This document shows, one piece after another, positions 51,086 through 59,736 of a DNA stretch of 64,000 nt; position 1 is the first letter of the stretch, and each line of letters begins with the position of its first letter. The stretch spans positions 186,001 through 250,000 of the forward strand of contig NZ_JAHLQJ010000007.1 of NCBI RefSeq assembly GCF_018919145.1, written 5' to 3'. This stretch comes from Paenibacillus brevis. Its GTDB lineage: Bacteria; Bacillota; Bacilli; Paenibacillales; Paenibacillaceae. The translations under genes were made by a program, and so were the position numbers. The notes below the pieces were generated by a model. It did not search any database. It saw nothing but the letters and a program-made list of their open reading frames with translations, and was not told where the DNA came from.

Positions 51086-52132
51086 CTATGGGGTGGCCGT
51101 TACCCGGTCCGGAAGTATTTCTTTCAGGAATTCAAGATTGATTTTGTCCTTAAGCTCGAAGTCCGTCTGGATGATCCCGTTCTCCACCATATATTTTTTC
51201 TGGCGGGTCAAACTGTCGAGCGCATCCTGCGTAAAATCAATGTTCCAATTGCTTTCCGCCAAATCCTTCAACGTTGCTTCCCGCGGCTGTTTGACTTCGT
51301 CGTACAGAATATCCGCCACTTCATCCGGATTCTCCTTCGCAAATTGGGATGCTTCGTCCACAGCCTTCAGGAAATTAGCAACCGTCTTGGGATGCTCCTC
51401 TATCAGCTTATCCGGGACGACGATCTGACTGCCGATCCGTACGCTTGTTTGCGCCATGTCAGTTAGTACATGCACGCCTTCGATCTCCTCGAATTTCTGC
51501 AGCATGACAGCTCCGGTTACCCAGGCGGCATCGACCTCGCCGTTCTTCAGCGCGATGTACGCTTCATCAGAACCGCCTTGACCCGTCAACGTGACATTTT
51601 TCGGATCAACGCCATTTTCGGTCAAAAATACATCCCACAGATAAGTAAGGAACGTCCCCCGCATAAAGCTCAGGTTTTTGCCTTCCAAATCGCCGGCCTG
51701 CTTGATTTCGTCCCGGACGAACAGCTGCCACTTGAGAGCATTGCGTTCCGTCGAGGTACCGGTCGAAGCGACGATCGAAAATTCGCCTTTGCTGACCGCG
51801 TTCAAAATCGGGAAATCAGCTCCCCAGCCGATATCCGCCTGCTTGATAAACAGCGAGTTGATCCCTTCAGCCGGAGTAGCAAAATTGATGATCGTCGCAT
51901 CAATGCCATTTTTCTCGAAGAAGCCCTTTGTTTTAGCGACACGAAGCACCGGATTGGAGGAAATATCGGCAATGTTCAGCTTGACGGCCTCCGCCCGATC
52001 CTTATTCCCGGAATCAGCGGCCCCTCCGCTGACAGACGGCCCGCAGCCAGGCAGCACGACAATCAAGATAAGAATTGAAATAAAGGCGGCAATCAAATAA
52101 CTTTTCTTATTTTTATTAATAAAATTCCGCAT
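51086..52132 (-). CDS. SsuA/NitT/TauT-like substrate-binding lipoprotein
   Basis: A 348-residue binding protein with a lipoprotein signal (hydrophobic stretch 12-27, lipobox VLPGC, lipidated Cys about residue 30). The two-lobed fold shows VLRVAKTKGFFEKNGIDATI near the N-terminus and PDKLIEEHPKTVANFLKA, common in nitrate/sulfonate/bicarbonate-binding proteins. It captures the substrate outside the membrane. First gene of the three-gene importer, 30 bases downstream of the arylsulfotransferase gene. Confidence 0.9.
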   Translation of the reverse strand: MRNFINKNKKSYLIAAFISILILIVVLPGCGPSVSGGAADSGNKDRAEAVKLNIADISSNPVLRVAKTKGFFEKNGIDATIINFATPAEGINSLFIKQADIGWGADFPILNAVSKGEFSIVASTGTSTERNALKWQLFVRDEIKQAGDLEGKNLSFMRGTFLTYLWDVFLTENGVDPKNVTLTGQGGSDEAYIALKNGEVDAAWVTGAVMLQKFEEIEGVHVLTDMAQTSVRIGSQIVVPDKLIEEHPKTVANFLKAVDEASQFAKENPDEVADILYDEVKQPREATLKDLAESNWNIDFTQDALDSLTRQKKYMVENGIIQTDFELKDKINLEFLKEILPDRVTATP

Positions 52133-52162
52133 GGCTTCTTCTCCCTTCAGTTCCTGTAGATT

Positions 52163-53602
52163 CTAATCCTGGCCGGGCCTTTCATCTATGCTGGCAACAC
52201 AAGCGGCTCCATCCCCGTAAGAGAACGTTCCATTAACTACGACCACGGACTCCGCTCCCTTCCCTGCCGCACCCGCGACCCGGAAATTCGCCACATCCAG
52301 CGGCGCGATCGCCTGCTCGGCAGGCTTCGCCAGCTGAGGAACCCAGTCATAAGGAACACGGTACGCACGATACACCATGTTCGTGTTCCGCTTATTTTTG
52401 TATGGAGAAATATACTCCCAGACTAGCTCATGCTCCCGTGTCACCTCGAATATCCGGCCATCCGCCCCTTCCGTAATCAACGTGTTGCCGTTCGGAAGCC
52501 GTTGCGCGGAGCTGATGTACGGACTGTAAAAGCGGTACGAATCCAGCGGGGCAAGGAACCCGGCTTCGGTCGGCGTGTATTGCCATACGATTTCGAGCGT
52601 CAACGGATCGATCTCCAGGATACGGGAATGGTCGCGGACCGCATTCTTCTGTCCAAACGGAGACGCCGGATTCGGCGAACCATACCCTGCCCATCCGCCG
52701 TTGTCGAACACGAGCAGATTGCCTTCCCCGGGCAGTCCCCGAGGAATCAAGTGAGCATGGTGCTGACCGATAATCCAGCCCAGATGTCTGTACTCCGGAG
52801 CGGAATAGTCAGGGCCAAGCTTCCAGACGATGCTGCCGGTTTTTTTGTCAATGATGGCGATAATGTTGGTCTCTCTGCCGTCCCAAATAAGGTTGTCGGG
52901 ATGGAACCGTTCATCCCCGGCGTCGTAGAACCGGTTCGGTCCGAGAACGGAAACCGAATTGATATGCATCCAGTCCCCGGCCCCGGAGCCGAAATACCGC
53001 GTGTTCGGATCACGGAACAGCACATTTTTGGCCTGCTCGTCGAAGCCGAGCTCATCGAAATGCTCATGGCAGTTCCATTCCCAGACGATATTGCCTTCCC
53101 AATCCACCTCCAGAATGGAATCGTCCAGCAGGGGCTTATCAGATATTTTCGGATTATGCACATTCTTATGGACAAGGATGATCGTATTGCCTTCAGCGGT
53201 TTTTGGATCAGCTCCGGGGACATAATAGCCTACCGGATTGCCGGAGCGCTGGTAATCGTGATGCGCCCGGGCCATCCACTGCGGCTCGTGCCCTGGATCC
53301 TCGATCCATTCATGCCGGTTGAACTGCCACACGATGTTCCCGTCCCAATCGACCTGAACAAGATCGGCTTCATCCTGGAAGCCGTACTTCGGATCCCGTT
53401 CGGCCGTGCTCCCGAGCACGTAGCCGCCAGGAAGCAATTTGTTCGGAAAGCCTCGCAGCCCTTTCCATAGGTGAACCTCCCTGCCGCTCATATCAATCAG
53501 CAGTGCGCCAAGATCGGCCGCCTGAAAAATGGTGTACCCGCTCCATGCTTTGTCCGGGTTATAAACCGTTGCCCCTGTCGGATAAATCGTCGGATGTCCC
53601 AT
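52163..53602 (-). CDS. Arylsulfotransferase (ASST)-like protein
   Basis: A 479-residue beta-propeller protein of the arylsulfotransferase family. Repeated blade motifs such as VDWDGNIVWQFNRHEWIED and VDWEGNIVWEWNCHEHFDEL carry the conserved His residues, and LPNGNTLITEGADGRIFEVT marks a later blade. There is no signal peptide, unlike periplasmic ASSTs, so it probably acts in the cytoplasm. ASSTs move sulfate between phenolic compounds; the adjacent sulfonate-type importer and MarR regulator suggest a sulfated-aromatic utilisation unit. ATG with GAGGAG. Confidence 0.8.
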   Translation of the reverse strand: MGHPTIYPTGATVYNPDKAWSGYTIFQAADLGALLIDMSGREVHLWKGLRGFPNKLLPGGYVLGSTAERDPKYGFQDEADLVQVDWDGNIVWQFNRHEWIEDPGHEPQWMARAHHDYQRSGNPVGYYVPGADPKTAEGNTIILVHKNVHNPKISDKPLLDDSILEVDWEGNIVWEWNCHEHFDELGFDEQAKNVLFRDPNTRYFGSGAGDWMHINSVSVLGPNRFYDAGDERFHPDNLIWDGRETNIIAIIDKKTGSIVWKLGPDYSAPEYRHLGWIIGQHHAHLIPRGLPGEGNLLVFDNGGWAGYGSPNPASPFGQKNAVRDHSRILEIDPLTLEIVWQYTPTEAGFLAPLDSYRFYSPYISSAQRLPNGNTLITEGADGRIFEVTREHELVWEYISPYKNKRNTNMVYRAYRVPYDWVPQLAKPAEQAIAPLDVANFRVAGAAGKGAESVVVVNGTFSYGDGAACVASIDERPGQD

Positions 53603-53620
53603 AAAATTGATCGCTCCTCT

Positions 53621-54091
53621 TTAATAAGATAAATATTTTCCTTGCCTGTGATTGCCATCCTCATCCGCCGGTTTGGCGTTGCCTTCCGCAAGCAGATTGA
53701 GCGTGTCCGAGTATTGCCCGATTCGTTCAATAAGTACTTTGAAAAGACGATGGATATCCGCCAGGTCCGCTTCCGTCATGTCCGCAAACAGGAGCGTGAT
53801 CCCGCGCGGCCCGACATTTCGATTTCGTCGGACGAACTCCCTGCCTTTAGGCGTAATATCCAGCGAGACCGACCTTCGGTCGTCCCCGCTCCGGATTCTT
53901 TGGGCAAGAGCCTTCTTTTCCAATTTGTCGCACAGCCCGGTCACAGCACCTGACGTAAAATCAAGCTCCTCCGCCAAATCGCCGAGGCGCTGCGGCCCTT
54001 CCCGGCACATTTTTTGCAGGACCAGAAGACCTGGAAGCGAAATGCCTTCCACCTCCACTTTGTCCCGTTCCTTGACGAATTTCCTGACCAT
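53621..54091 (-). CDS. MarR-family transcriptional regulator
   Basis: A MarR-type winged-helix regulator. LPGLLVLQKMCREGPQRLGD, EELDFTSGAVTGLCDKLEKK and the wing SGDDRRSVSLDITPKGREF are clear. The coordinate uses the first ATG, but plausible N-terminal helix sequence (EKSREVWEQLEEADWLFRK) continues upstream in frame to about 54157. There an ATC follows GGGAGGG and no standard start codon occurs before a stop. The protein is thus probably about 20 residues longer. It precedes the arylsulfotransferase and importer genes and most likely controls them in response to an aromatic compound. Confidence 0.85.
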   Translation of the reverse strand: MVRKFVKERDKVEVEGISLPGLLVLQKMCREGPQRLGDLAEELDFTSGAVTGLCDKLEKKALAQRIRSGDDRRSVSLDITPKGREFVRRNRNVGPRGITLLFADMTEADLADIHRLFKVLIERIGQYSDTLNLLAEGNAKPADEDGNHRQGKYLSY

Positions 54092-54203
54092 TTTCCGGAA
54101 CAGCCAATCTGCCTCCTCAAGCTGCTCCCATACCTCTCTGCTTTTTTCGATGACCCTCCCTCACCTTCGATTCGTGTCTTTTCTGCCCTGACCGCCAAAC
54201 GTC

Positions 54204-54250
54204 AAAAGGCTCCCGCAGGATTCCCATGCAGGGAAGCCTTCGAGAGCCTT
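54204..54250 (-). terminator. Terminator-like hairpin downstream of the MerR-like gene
   Basis: On the minus strand AAGGCTC pairs with GAGCCTT and TTCCC with GGGAA inside it, followed by TTTT. It lies about 175 bases past the MerR-like stop and upstream of the marR gene, so it probably ends the GPP34-like/MerR-like transcript. It could also act as a leader element for marR. The rest of 54092-54424 is AT-rich and holds the marR promoter. Confidence 0.5.
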
Positions 54251-54424
54251 CGGTGAACCGATCGGCTGCTTAGTCGCTTTATTTCTTAGCTGTAAGATAA
54301 TGAGTGCTAAACGATTTTTTCATATATTAAACCTATTATTCACACCTGTCAAGTATGAATTAAATTGAATGCCACTGGTTTTGGCATGACGTACCCTTAG
54401 TCGTCTCATCTCGGCGTAAGCTCG

Positions 54425-54688
54425 CTACCGCTCTTCCTTTAGCGCCGCCTTGATTTGCGGAATCGACAGACCGTCCGTCTTCATCCGCTTGATTCGGAAA
54501 ATAAGCTCCACCGTGCTCTCTCTAAGATATCTTCGCGTCAGGTTCTCCTCGGCCTGCTCAAATGGCAGCATGCCTTCTTCCGTGTAAAATTTCAGCGTAC
54601 TGTATCTCGCCCCGGTCAGCCGCGTCAATTCACCGATCGATACATATTCGGAAGCCAGAATCGCTTCCATCGAACGTTGTCTGGACAT
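54425..54688 (-). CDS. Small MerR-like helix-turn-helix protein
   Basis: An 87-residue protein that is essentially a MerR DNA-binding domain (YVSIGELTRLTGARYSTLKF, then YTEEGMLPF, then KRMKTDGLSIPQIKAALKE) without an effector domain. ATG with AAAGGAG. It is encoded 12 bases after the GPP34-like gene and is probably co-transcribed with it. Confidence 0.85.
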   Translation of the reverse strand: MSRQRSMEAILASEYVSIGELTRLTGARYSTLKFYTEEGMLPFEQAEENLTRRYLRESTVELIFRIKRMKTDGLSIPQIKAALKEER

Positions 54689-54700
54689 AAGAGCACTCCT

Positions 54701-55693
54701 TTATACCGGGTGCTTCGGAAGCAGACGGACCCCATGAATAGGCACCCTTCCGTAGACCGCGTGCGGAATCGCTTCGTAGACCAGATTATCAATTTTGAGG
54801 AGCGGAACCTGTCCGGCGCGCAATACCTGCACCCGATGGCCTTTGGATTCAAGCCGTGCCAGCACATCCTGCAATCGGGTTCCGGGACCGGAGAGCATCG
54901 CCTCCGTATCAATGAATACTGCCTGCGAGCGCTCAAGGACGGGGAACAGGAAGTTAACCCCGCTGCCGGCCTGCGTCGCTACGGCATGTTTTTTGAATTG
55001 CAGCAATTGCTTGGCTGCGGTTTCGAGGCCACGGCGAATCCGGAACGGGTATAGCACTTTGGCTAGCGGATCGCTTTGCATCAGATTAACCATTTTCGCA
55101 GTAACCTGCTCCAGTTCATTTCGTGAAAATAAATCATGCATGCAACCGCTCTCCCGCAACAGCCACAGCAGGCACACCGATTGCTCCGCCGCTCTCCCAT
55201 CCTCCAGCACATCCGCGCGTAAATACTCCGTAATCTTCGCGTATTCCTCCAGGTCGCTCCGATACTCCTTAATTGCTACATCGGCAGAATGGAAATACAG
55301 ATCGCAGCCGAGCAGATGCGGAATCTCTTCCAATAGCCCTCTCTCTTTAAGGGAATCAGCGATGCTTCGTTCAAATCGAACCAGCTTTCTCTTGGATAGA
55401 CGGGATGCCCGATGCAGCCACCAGAGCAGCTCCCGGTTCAGCTCCCGCTTACCGTTCGCCAACGGATCTATTACCGCTTTCCGGTAGGTCCAATCTTGCG
55501 GTTCTCCAGCCCTATCCTGCTTCAAGCTACGTTGAGCCTCCGGATGCCGCAGCTCACCCTCCAGATGAAGCTCCAGAATTACCGCAGCCGCCATGCAGCG
55601 AAGCGCCGCCTTTTTTGCAATCGTCAACTCCAGGCTCCGCTGCGCATTCAGCGCGATCAACGCAAAGCTTTCGGCCAATTTCAAATCTGCCAT
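54701..55693 (-). CDS. GPP34-like protein
   Basis: A 330-residue helical protein whose start (LKLAESFALIALNAQRSLEL, then KKAALRCMAAAVILELHLEG) resembles the N-terminus of GPP34/GOLPH3-family proteins. Bacterial members have unknown roles and have been proposed to bind lipid or membrane. There is no transmembrane helix. The ATG preceded by GGAGAG was chosen; another ATG five codons upstream has AGGA too close to it. It forms an operon with the small MerR-like gene. The family assignment is moderate because only the N-terminal part looks convincing by eye. Confidence 0.55.
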   Translation of the reverse strand: MADLKLAESFALIALNAQRSLELTIAKKAALRCMAAAVILELHLEGELRHPEAQRSLKQDRAGEPQDWTYRKAVIDPLANGKRELNRELLWWLHRASRLSKRKLVRFERSIADSLKERGLLEEIPHLLGCDLYFHSADVAIKEYRSDLEEYAKITEYLRADVLEDGRAAEQSVCLLWLLRESGCMHDLFSRNELEQVTAKMVNLMQSDPLAKVLYPFRIRRGLETAAKQLLQFKKHAVATQAGSGVNFLFPVLERSQAVFIDTEAMLSGPGTRLQDVLARLESKGHRVQVLRAGQVPLLKIDNLVYEAIPHAVYGRVPIHGVRLLPKHPV

Positions 55694-55940
55694 CTTCCAT
55701 CTCTCCATTCCTTTAAGATAGACTTCAATCCGGATTCTGACTGATTTCCAGGTTTACTTACTACTTATTACTTACCACTTATTACTTACTTTATATGCTA
55801 CATCGGTCTAAAATGTCAATGATTAACTTGGAGGGGTGCAGAGATTCGACTTAACCTGAAACACAAAACGGGCATCGCCGCTTCTTCCGGCTCTGCCCGT
55901 CTGCTCTCCAACCACGCCAGTCGTGATTGGAGGTATTCCC

Positions 55941-56552
55941 TTAATCTCTATCGTCGTCGTCATGATCATCATCGTAGTCGTCATCGTCGTCATAATCAAT
56001 ATCGAGCACCTTGCCGGTAGAAGCCGATATCTCAACCTCGGCAAAACCGGAGGCGGTTTTTAGCGTAACCTCATATTCTTTATCGCCATCATCCCAGTCC
56101 GTCTCGACACTAAGAACTTCGCCCTTAACTGCCTGCCCGGCCAATGTGACGGCCTGCTCCTTCGTGATGGACTTGGCTGACGTTGCGGACTTTGAAGCTG
56201 TGTCTGTCCCATTTCCAGTTGCCGCCGTAGCTGTTGTCGCCTCAGCTGCTATCTTGCGATCATCATCAGCGTCATTTTCTACCTTCAGTACCTTGCCGGT
56301 TACAGCCTCTACATGAACATCCACTTCACGCCCGCTATCTTGCCGGTCAATCTCTACCTCATAGTAGGTCACGCTGCGCTTGCGCTCCAAGTCGACGTCC
56401 GTCACTTTGCCGGGCGCTTCCGTAAGCGCAATCTGCTTCGCCTTCTCCTTGCCGATGTAGGCTGTCGCAGCCTCTGCAGCTACCACCGCACTCGTGCCTG
56501 CCAACGCCACCGCCAGTCCGACTCCAAGCATCCATGATTTCTTGTTTCTCAT
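55941..56552 (-). CDS. Secreted PepSY-domain protein
   Basis: A 203-residue exported protein: signal peptide at 1-29 (LGVGLAVALAGTSAVVAAEA), then two PepSY domains (about 32-95 and 130-190; KEKAKQIALTEAPGKVTDVD and KEQAVTLAGQAVKGEVLSVE) and a very acidic tail of Asp residues that could bind cations. PepSY proteins are linked to control of extracellular proteases or metal handling. GGAG site ten bases before the ATG. Followed on the same strand by nothing close; the two-component genes lie upstream. Confidence 0.85.
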   Translation of the reverse strand: MRNKKSWMLGVGLAVALAGTSAVVAAEAATAYIGKEKAKQIALTEAPGKVTDVDLERKRSVTYYEVEIDRQDSGREVDVHVEAVTGKVLKVENDADDDRKIAAEATTATAATGNGTDTASKSATSAKSITKEQAVTLAGQAVKGEVLSVETDWDDGDKEYEVTLKTASGFAEVEISASTGKVLDIDYDDDDDYDDDHDDDDRD

Positions 56553-56685
56553 CCGAATTCATCTCCTTCATTTCTTCTTGCTCGTTCTCTTCGGGGACCC
56601 GGGTATCCTCGGTACGATTACTACTTTACCCGGGCAATCTAAGAGAATCATTACAAGAAGATTAGAATTTGATGATAAAAGCTAA

Positions 56686-57324
56686 TTAGGAATCATCGTC
56701 GTCGGTATCATCATCCCAGGTTACGGAGATTACCTTACCGGAAGCGGCATTCAACTGCACTTCGGCCTCGCGGCCGTCCGCTGTCTCAATCTCGATCAGG
56801 TAATATCGCGTCCCGCCGTCCTCCTCGATGTCGATATCCTTCACAAGGCCAGACACGGTCTTCAATGCCAGCCCGGTTGCCTCCTTCTCCGAAATAAACC
56901 CATCCGTACCAGGGGTGGACGCGCCCCCTTCCTGGGCATCTTCACCCCAAGGTGCAGAGGGATCGGCAGACAGATCATCCTTGCCAGGGACAGTACCCTC
57001 AGGATCATCTTCCATGGTTGGCGGTTCCTGAGCATACTCCTCCAAGCGCCGGATCTCTGCGATATCCCCGCTGTCGCTTCTTACAATCAATTCGTACAAA
57101 CCCTGTCCCGTTTTAAGAAATACCACAAAGTCAGCTCCTTGCAGACGGCTGTCTACAACGCTCCCCTCGTAGGTGTTCAGCACCCTTTGCTCGGCTTCGG
57201 CAAGCGTGAGCTTGGGGCCGCTATCGGCACTATAAACCATCCATACTAACACAGCGATGAACAGCAACCCTCCAGCCAAAGCGAGAGCCGCTAGCCGCCT
57301 ACTTTTCAAAGTGAATCTGTGCAT
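56686..57324 (-). CDS. Membrane-anchored PepSY-domain protein
   Basis: A 212-residue protein with an N-terminal membrane anchor (about 9-32), a first PepSY-like domain (LTLAEAEQRVLNTYEGSVVD) and a second one (ISEKEATGLALKTVSGLVKD) separated by an acidic, Pro-rich linker; it ends in Asp residues. The ATG after GGAGGAGAG was chosen, 57 codons inside a longer open frame that overlaps the histidine kinase gene. It lies 31 bases after the kinase gene and is probably co-expressed with the two-component system, as a sensor accessory or output. Confidence 0.8.
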   Translation of the reverse strand: MHRFTLKSRRLAALALAGGLLFIAVLVWMVYSADSGPKLTLAEAEQRVLNTYEGSVVDSRLQGADFVVFLKTGQGLYELIVRSDSGDIAEIRRLEEYAQEPPTMEDDPEGTVPGKDDLSADPSAPWGEDAQEGGASTPGTDGFISEKEATGLALKTVSGLVKDIDIEEDGGTRYYLIEIETADGREAEVQLNAASGKVISVTWDDDTDDDDS

Positions 57325-57355
57325 GCCTCTCTCCTCCTGTCTATCTGGGTTATAG

Positions 57356-58792
57356 CTAAGCCGAATACTCCTGCCCGGAGCCAGGAAGCCAGATCGTTGC
57401 CGTAGTTCCTGCTCCGAGCGTACTCTCCAGTTCAAGCCTTGCTCCCAGCGCTTCGCACAGTTCCTTACAGAGCGACAGACCAAGCCCCGTTCCACCGGCT
57501 CCCTCCTGCTCCCTGCTCCGCGCTTTATCTACCCGGTAAAACCGTTCAAACACATGGGGAAGATCCTCTGCCGGAATCCCCTCCCCCCTATCCTTGACCG
57601 CAAGAAATTCGGTTCCCTGCAACCTTCCTGCCAGGAGTTCAATGTCGCCATCACTATACTTTCGGGCATTGTCCAGGAGGATAAACAGGACCTGCTTTAG
57701 CATATCCGGATCTGTCAAGGCCGTTAATTCCTGAGCTGCCACTTCGGCATCGCCATCTTCCGGGACCGGAGCAACTCCTTGCACAGGCTCCAAGCTGCTT
57801 GTCACCGTAACGTTGCGGCGGTGCACTTGGGAGAACATCGCGGAGACCTGTTCGGCAAAAGCAACCAATCCGACAGGCTGCATATCCGCCTTCCATTCCC
57901 GCTTGGAGGTCGCCAGCAGTAAGAGTTGCTCGGTCATTGTCTTCATCCGTACGGCTTCCGAATGAATCGCCTCCACAGATTCCTCCAGCAAGTCCGGCCG
58001 CTCCGCTCCCCGCCGCTTCAGGAGACTGGCATAGCTCTCAATGATAGTCAGCGGCGTCTTCAATTCATGCGAGGCATTGGATACGAACTGCTCCTGACGG
58101 ACAAAGCTCTCCTCCAGCAGCCCAATCATTTCGTTGAACGTATCACCCATCTCCGCCAGCTCATCCCGGGATTTGCCCGTCTGTTTCAGCCTGGCGAATT
58201 CACCACTGCGAATAATACGCCTCATGGTGCTTGTCATGCCCGTAATCGGCCGCATCACAAGCCGGCCCAAAATTCCGCTGGAAATGACCACCGGGACAAG
58301 TACCGCGGCTGACACACTAATTAGCACCAGACGCAGAATACGCAATAGTTCCGTCAATTCTGCCAGGCTGGACATCATTTGGACATTGGCCACCGAACCG
58401 CTTGGGCCAATCACCGGAAGCGATACGAAGCCGTAGCGCTCACCGTTAATTGTCACCTGCTCCAGCCTGCGCTCGCTATGAAAGGCTTGCTCCTGGCGTC
58501 CCAACTCCAGTTGATTGCCGGAAGCAACCAAAGCACTGCCCTCGCCGGAGGCTTCCACCCATCGGAGCGTTCCGTCCAGCGGCACATAGGCCCGCAATAA
58601 CCCATTCAGCGTCACTCGGCCTTCCGCCGTGCGCAGAGCCTCGGCCGCCTGCTCGCTTTCCGCCAATAGCTGGCTCATCTCCCGGTCCATCATCAGCCAG
58701 TGAAACACCGTATATACCGTCACATTTGCCGCCAGCAGCAAGATGGCAAACAACACCGATGAATATAAATGAATCTTGCTTCCCAGCTTCAT
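57356..58792 (-). CDS. Two-component sensor histidine kinase
   Basis: A 478-residue membrane kinase. Transmembrane helices at about 10-32 and 150-180 frame an extracellular sensor domain; a HAMP domain (RPITGMTSTMRRIIRSGEF) follows. The phosphorylated His is in NASHELKTPLTIIESYASLL (about 242). ATPase motifs are LLDNARKYS, VKDRGEGIP and GGTGLGLSL. It starts inside the stop of the response-regulator gene (ATGA), so the two are coupled. The signal is unknown; linked PepSY proteins hint at envelope stress or metal. Confidence 0.93.
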   Translation of the reverse strand: MKLGSKIHLYSSVLFAILLLAANVTVYTVFHWLMMDREMSQLLAESEQAAEALRTAEGRVTLNGLLRAYVPLDGTLRWVEASGEGSALVASGNQLELGRQEQAFHSERRLEQVTINGERYGFVSLPVIGPSGSVANVQMMSSLAELTELLRILRLVLISVSAAVLVPVVISSGILGRLVMRPITGMTSTMRRIIRSGEFARLKQTGKSRDELAEMGDTFNEMIGLLEESFVRQEQFVSNASHELKTPLTIIESYASLLKRRGAERPDLLEESVEAIHSEAVRMKTMTEQLLLLATSKREWKADMQPVGLVAFAEQVSAMFSQVHRRNVTVTSSLEPVQGVAPVPEDGDAEVAAQELTALTDPDMLKQVLFILLDNARKYSDGDIELLAGRLQGTEFLAVKDRGEGIPAEDLPHVFERFYRVDKARSREQEGAGGTGLGLSLCKELCEALGARLELESTLGAGTTATIWLPGSGQEYSA

Positions 58793-59502
58793 GTGGCATC
58801 CCGGAGCACGTACCCCACGCCCCTTACGGTATGGATCAATTCCGGGGAAAAGCCTTCATCCACCTTCTTGCGAACATAGCGAATATAGACATCCACCACA
58901 TTGGTGTTTCCCGTGTATTCAAACCCCCACACCTGATTAAGCAATTGCTCCCTGCCCAGGACTAGCCGCTTGTGGCGAAGGAGCATAGCCAGCAGATCGA
59001 ACTCCCGCTGGGTTAGCACAATCTCTTGTCCCGCCCGCTCCACCTGCCGGGTAGCCTCATTAAGACGCAGGTCGGCCGCGCATAGCCACTCATCGGGATC
59101 GGGCTCCCCAGCAGCCGGGGCCCCGTTAGAAGTCGGGGACTTGCGGAGGAGTACGCGGATACGGGCCAGCAGCTCTTCCATATCGAAGGGCTTCGTTACA
59201 TAGTCGTTAGCGCCCAGATCAAGTCCGGTAACCTTATCTGCAACCGAGCCTTTAGCCGTCAGCATGATGATCGGAGTCTCGGCATCAACCGCCCTGATTC
59301 GCTGCAATAAGTCAATGCCGCTTATGCCGGGCAGCATGACGTCTAGCAGCACCAACGCGATATCGCCTGCCTTGTACGCGGCCCATCCCTCCACGCCGTC
59401 CGGAGCAAGACTGACAGCATAGCCTTCACTTTCCAATTCAATTTGCAGAAGACGGGCAATCTTACGTTCGTCTTCCACAACCAGTATGGTGGTATCGCTC
59501 AC
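58789..59502 (-). CDS. OmpR-family response regulator
   Basis: A 237-residue regulator. The receiver domain has acidic residues in VVEDERK, the phosphoacceptor Asp in LVLLDVMLPG (about 53) and Lys in YVTKPFDMEE. The C-terminal winged helix (about 140-237) includes LTQREFDLLAMLL and DVYIRYVRKKVD. The GTG start with GGGGGTGAG upstream was chosen; 22 codons upstream in frame are less likely. First gene of the two-component/PepSY unit. Confidence 0.93.
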   Translation of the reverse strand: MSDTTILVVEDERKIARLLQIELESEGYAVSLAPDGVEGWAAYKAGDIALVLLDVMLPGISGIDLLQRIRAVDAETPIIMLTAKGSVADKVTGLDLGANDYVTKPFDMEELLARIRVLLRKSPTSNGAPAAGEPDPDEWLCAADLRLNEATRQVERAGQEIVLTQREFDLLAMLLRHKRLVLGREQLLNQVWGFEYTGNTNVVDVYIRYVRKKVDEGFSPELIHTVRGVGYVLRDAT

Positions 59503-59736
59503 CCTGTTCTCACCCCCGTCAGAAACTAAATTTGAATTAAACAGATTAAAGAAATCCATGAGCAACAACGATCAGATAATAACTTTATTTTCATTTGATT
59601 CATTGTAAGCCAACCCCAACCCGGGAGGCAAACCTCCATACGGTTGAAATGCGTCTTCCGCTCCAAATGACGTAAAAAAGTCTCGATGAAGGCAATGGCC
59701 TGCACCGAGACTTTTTAATAACCTTCCAATTTCACC

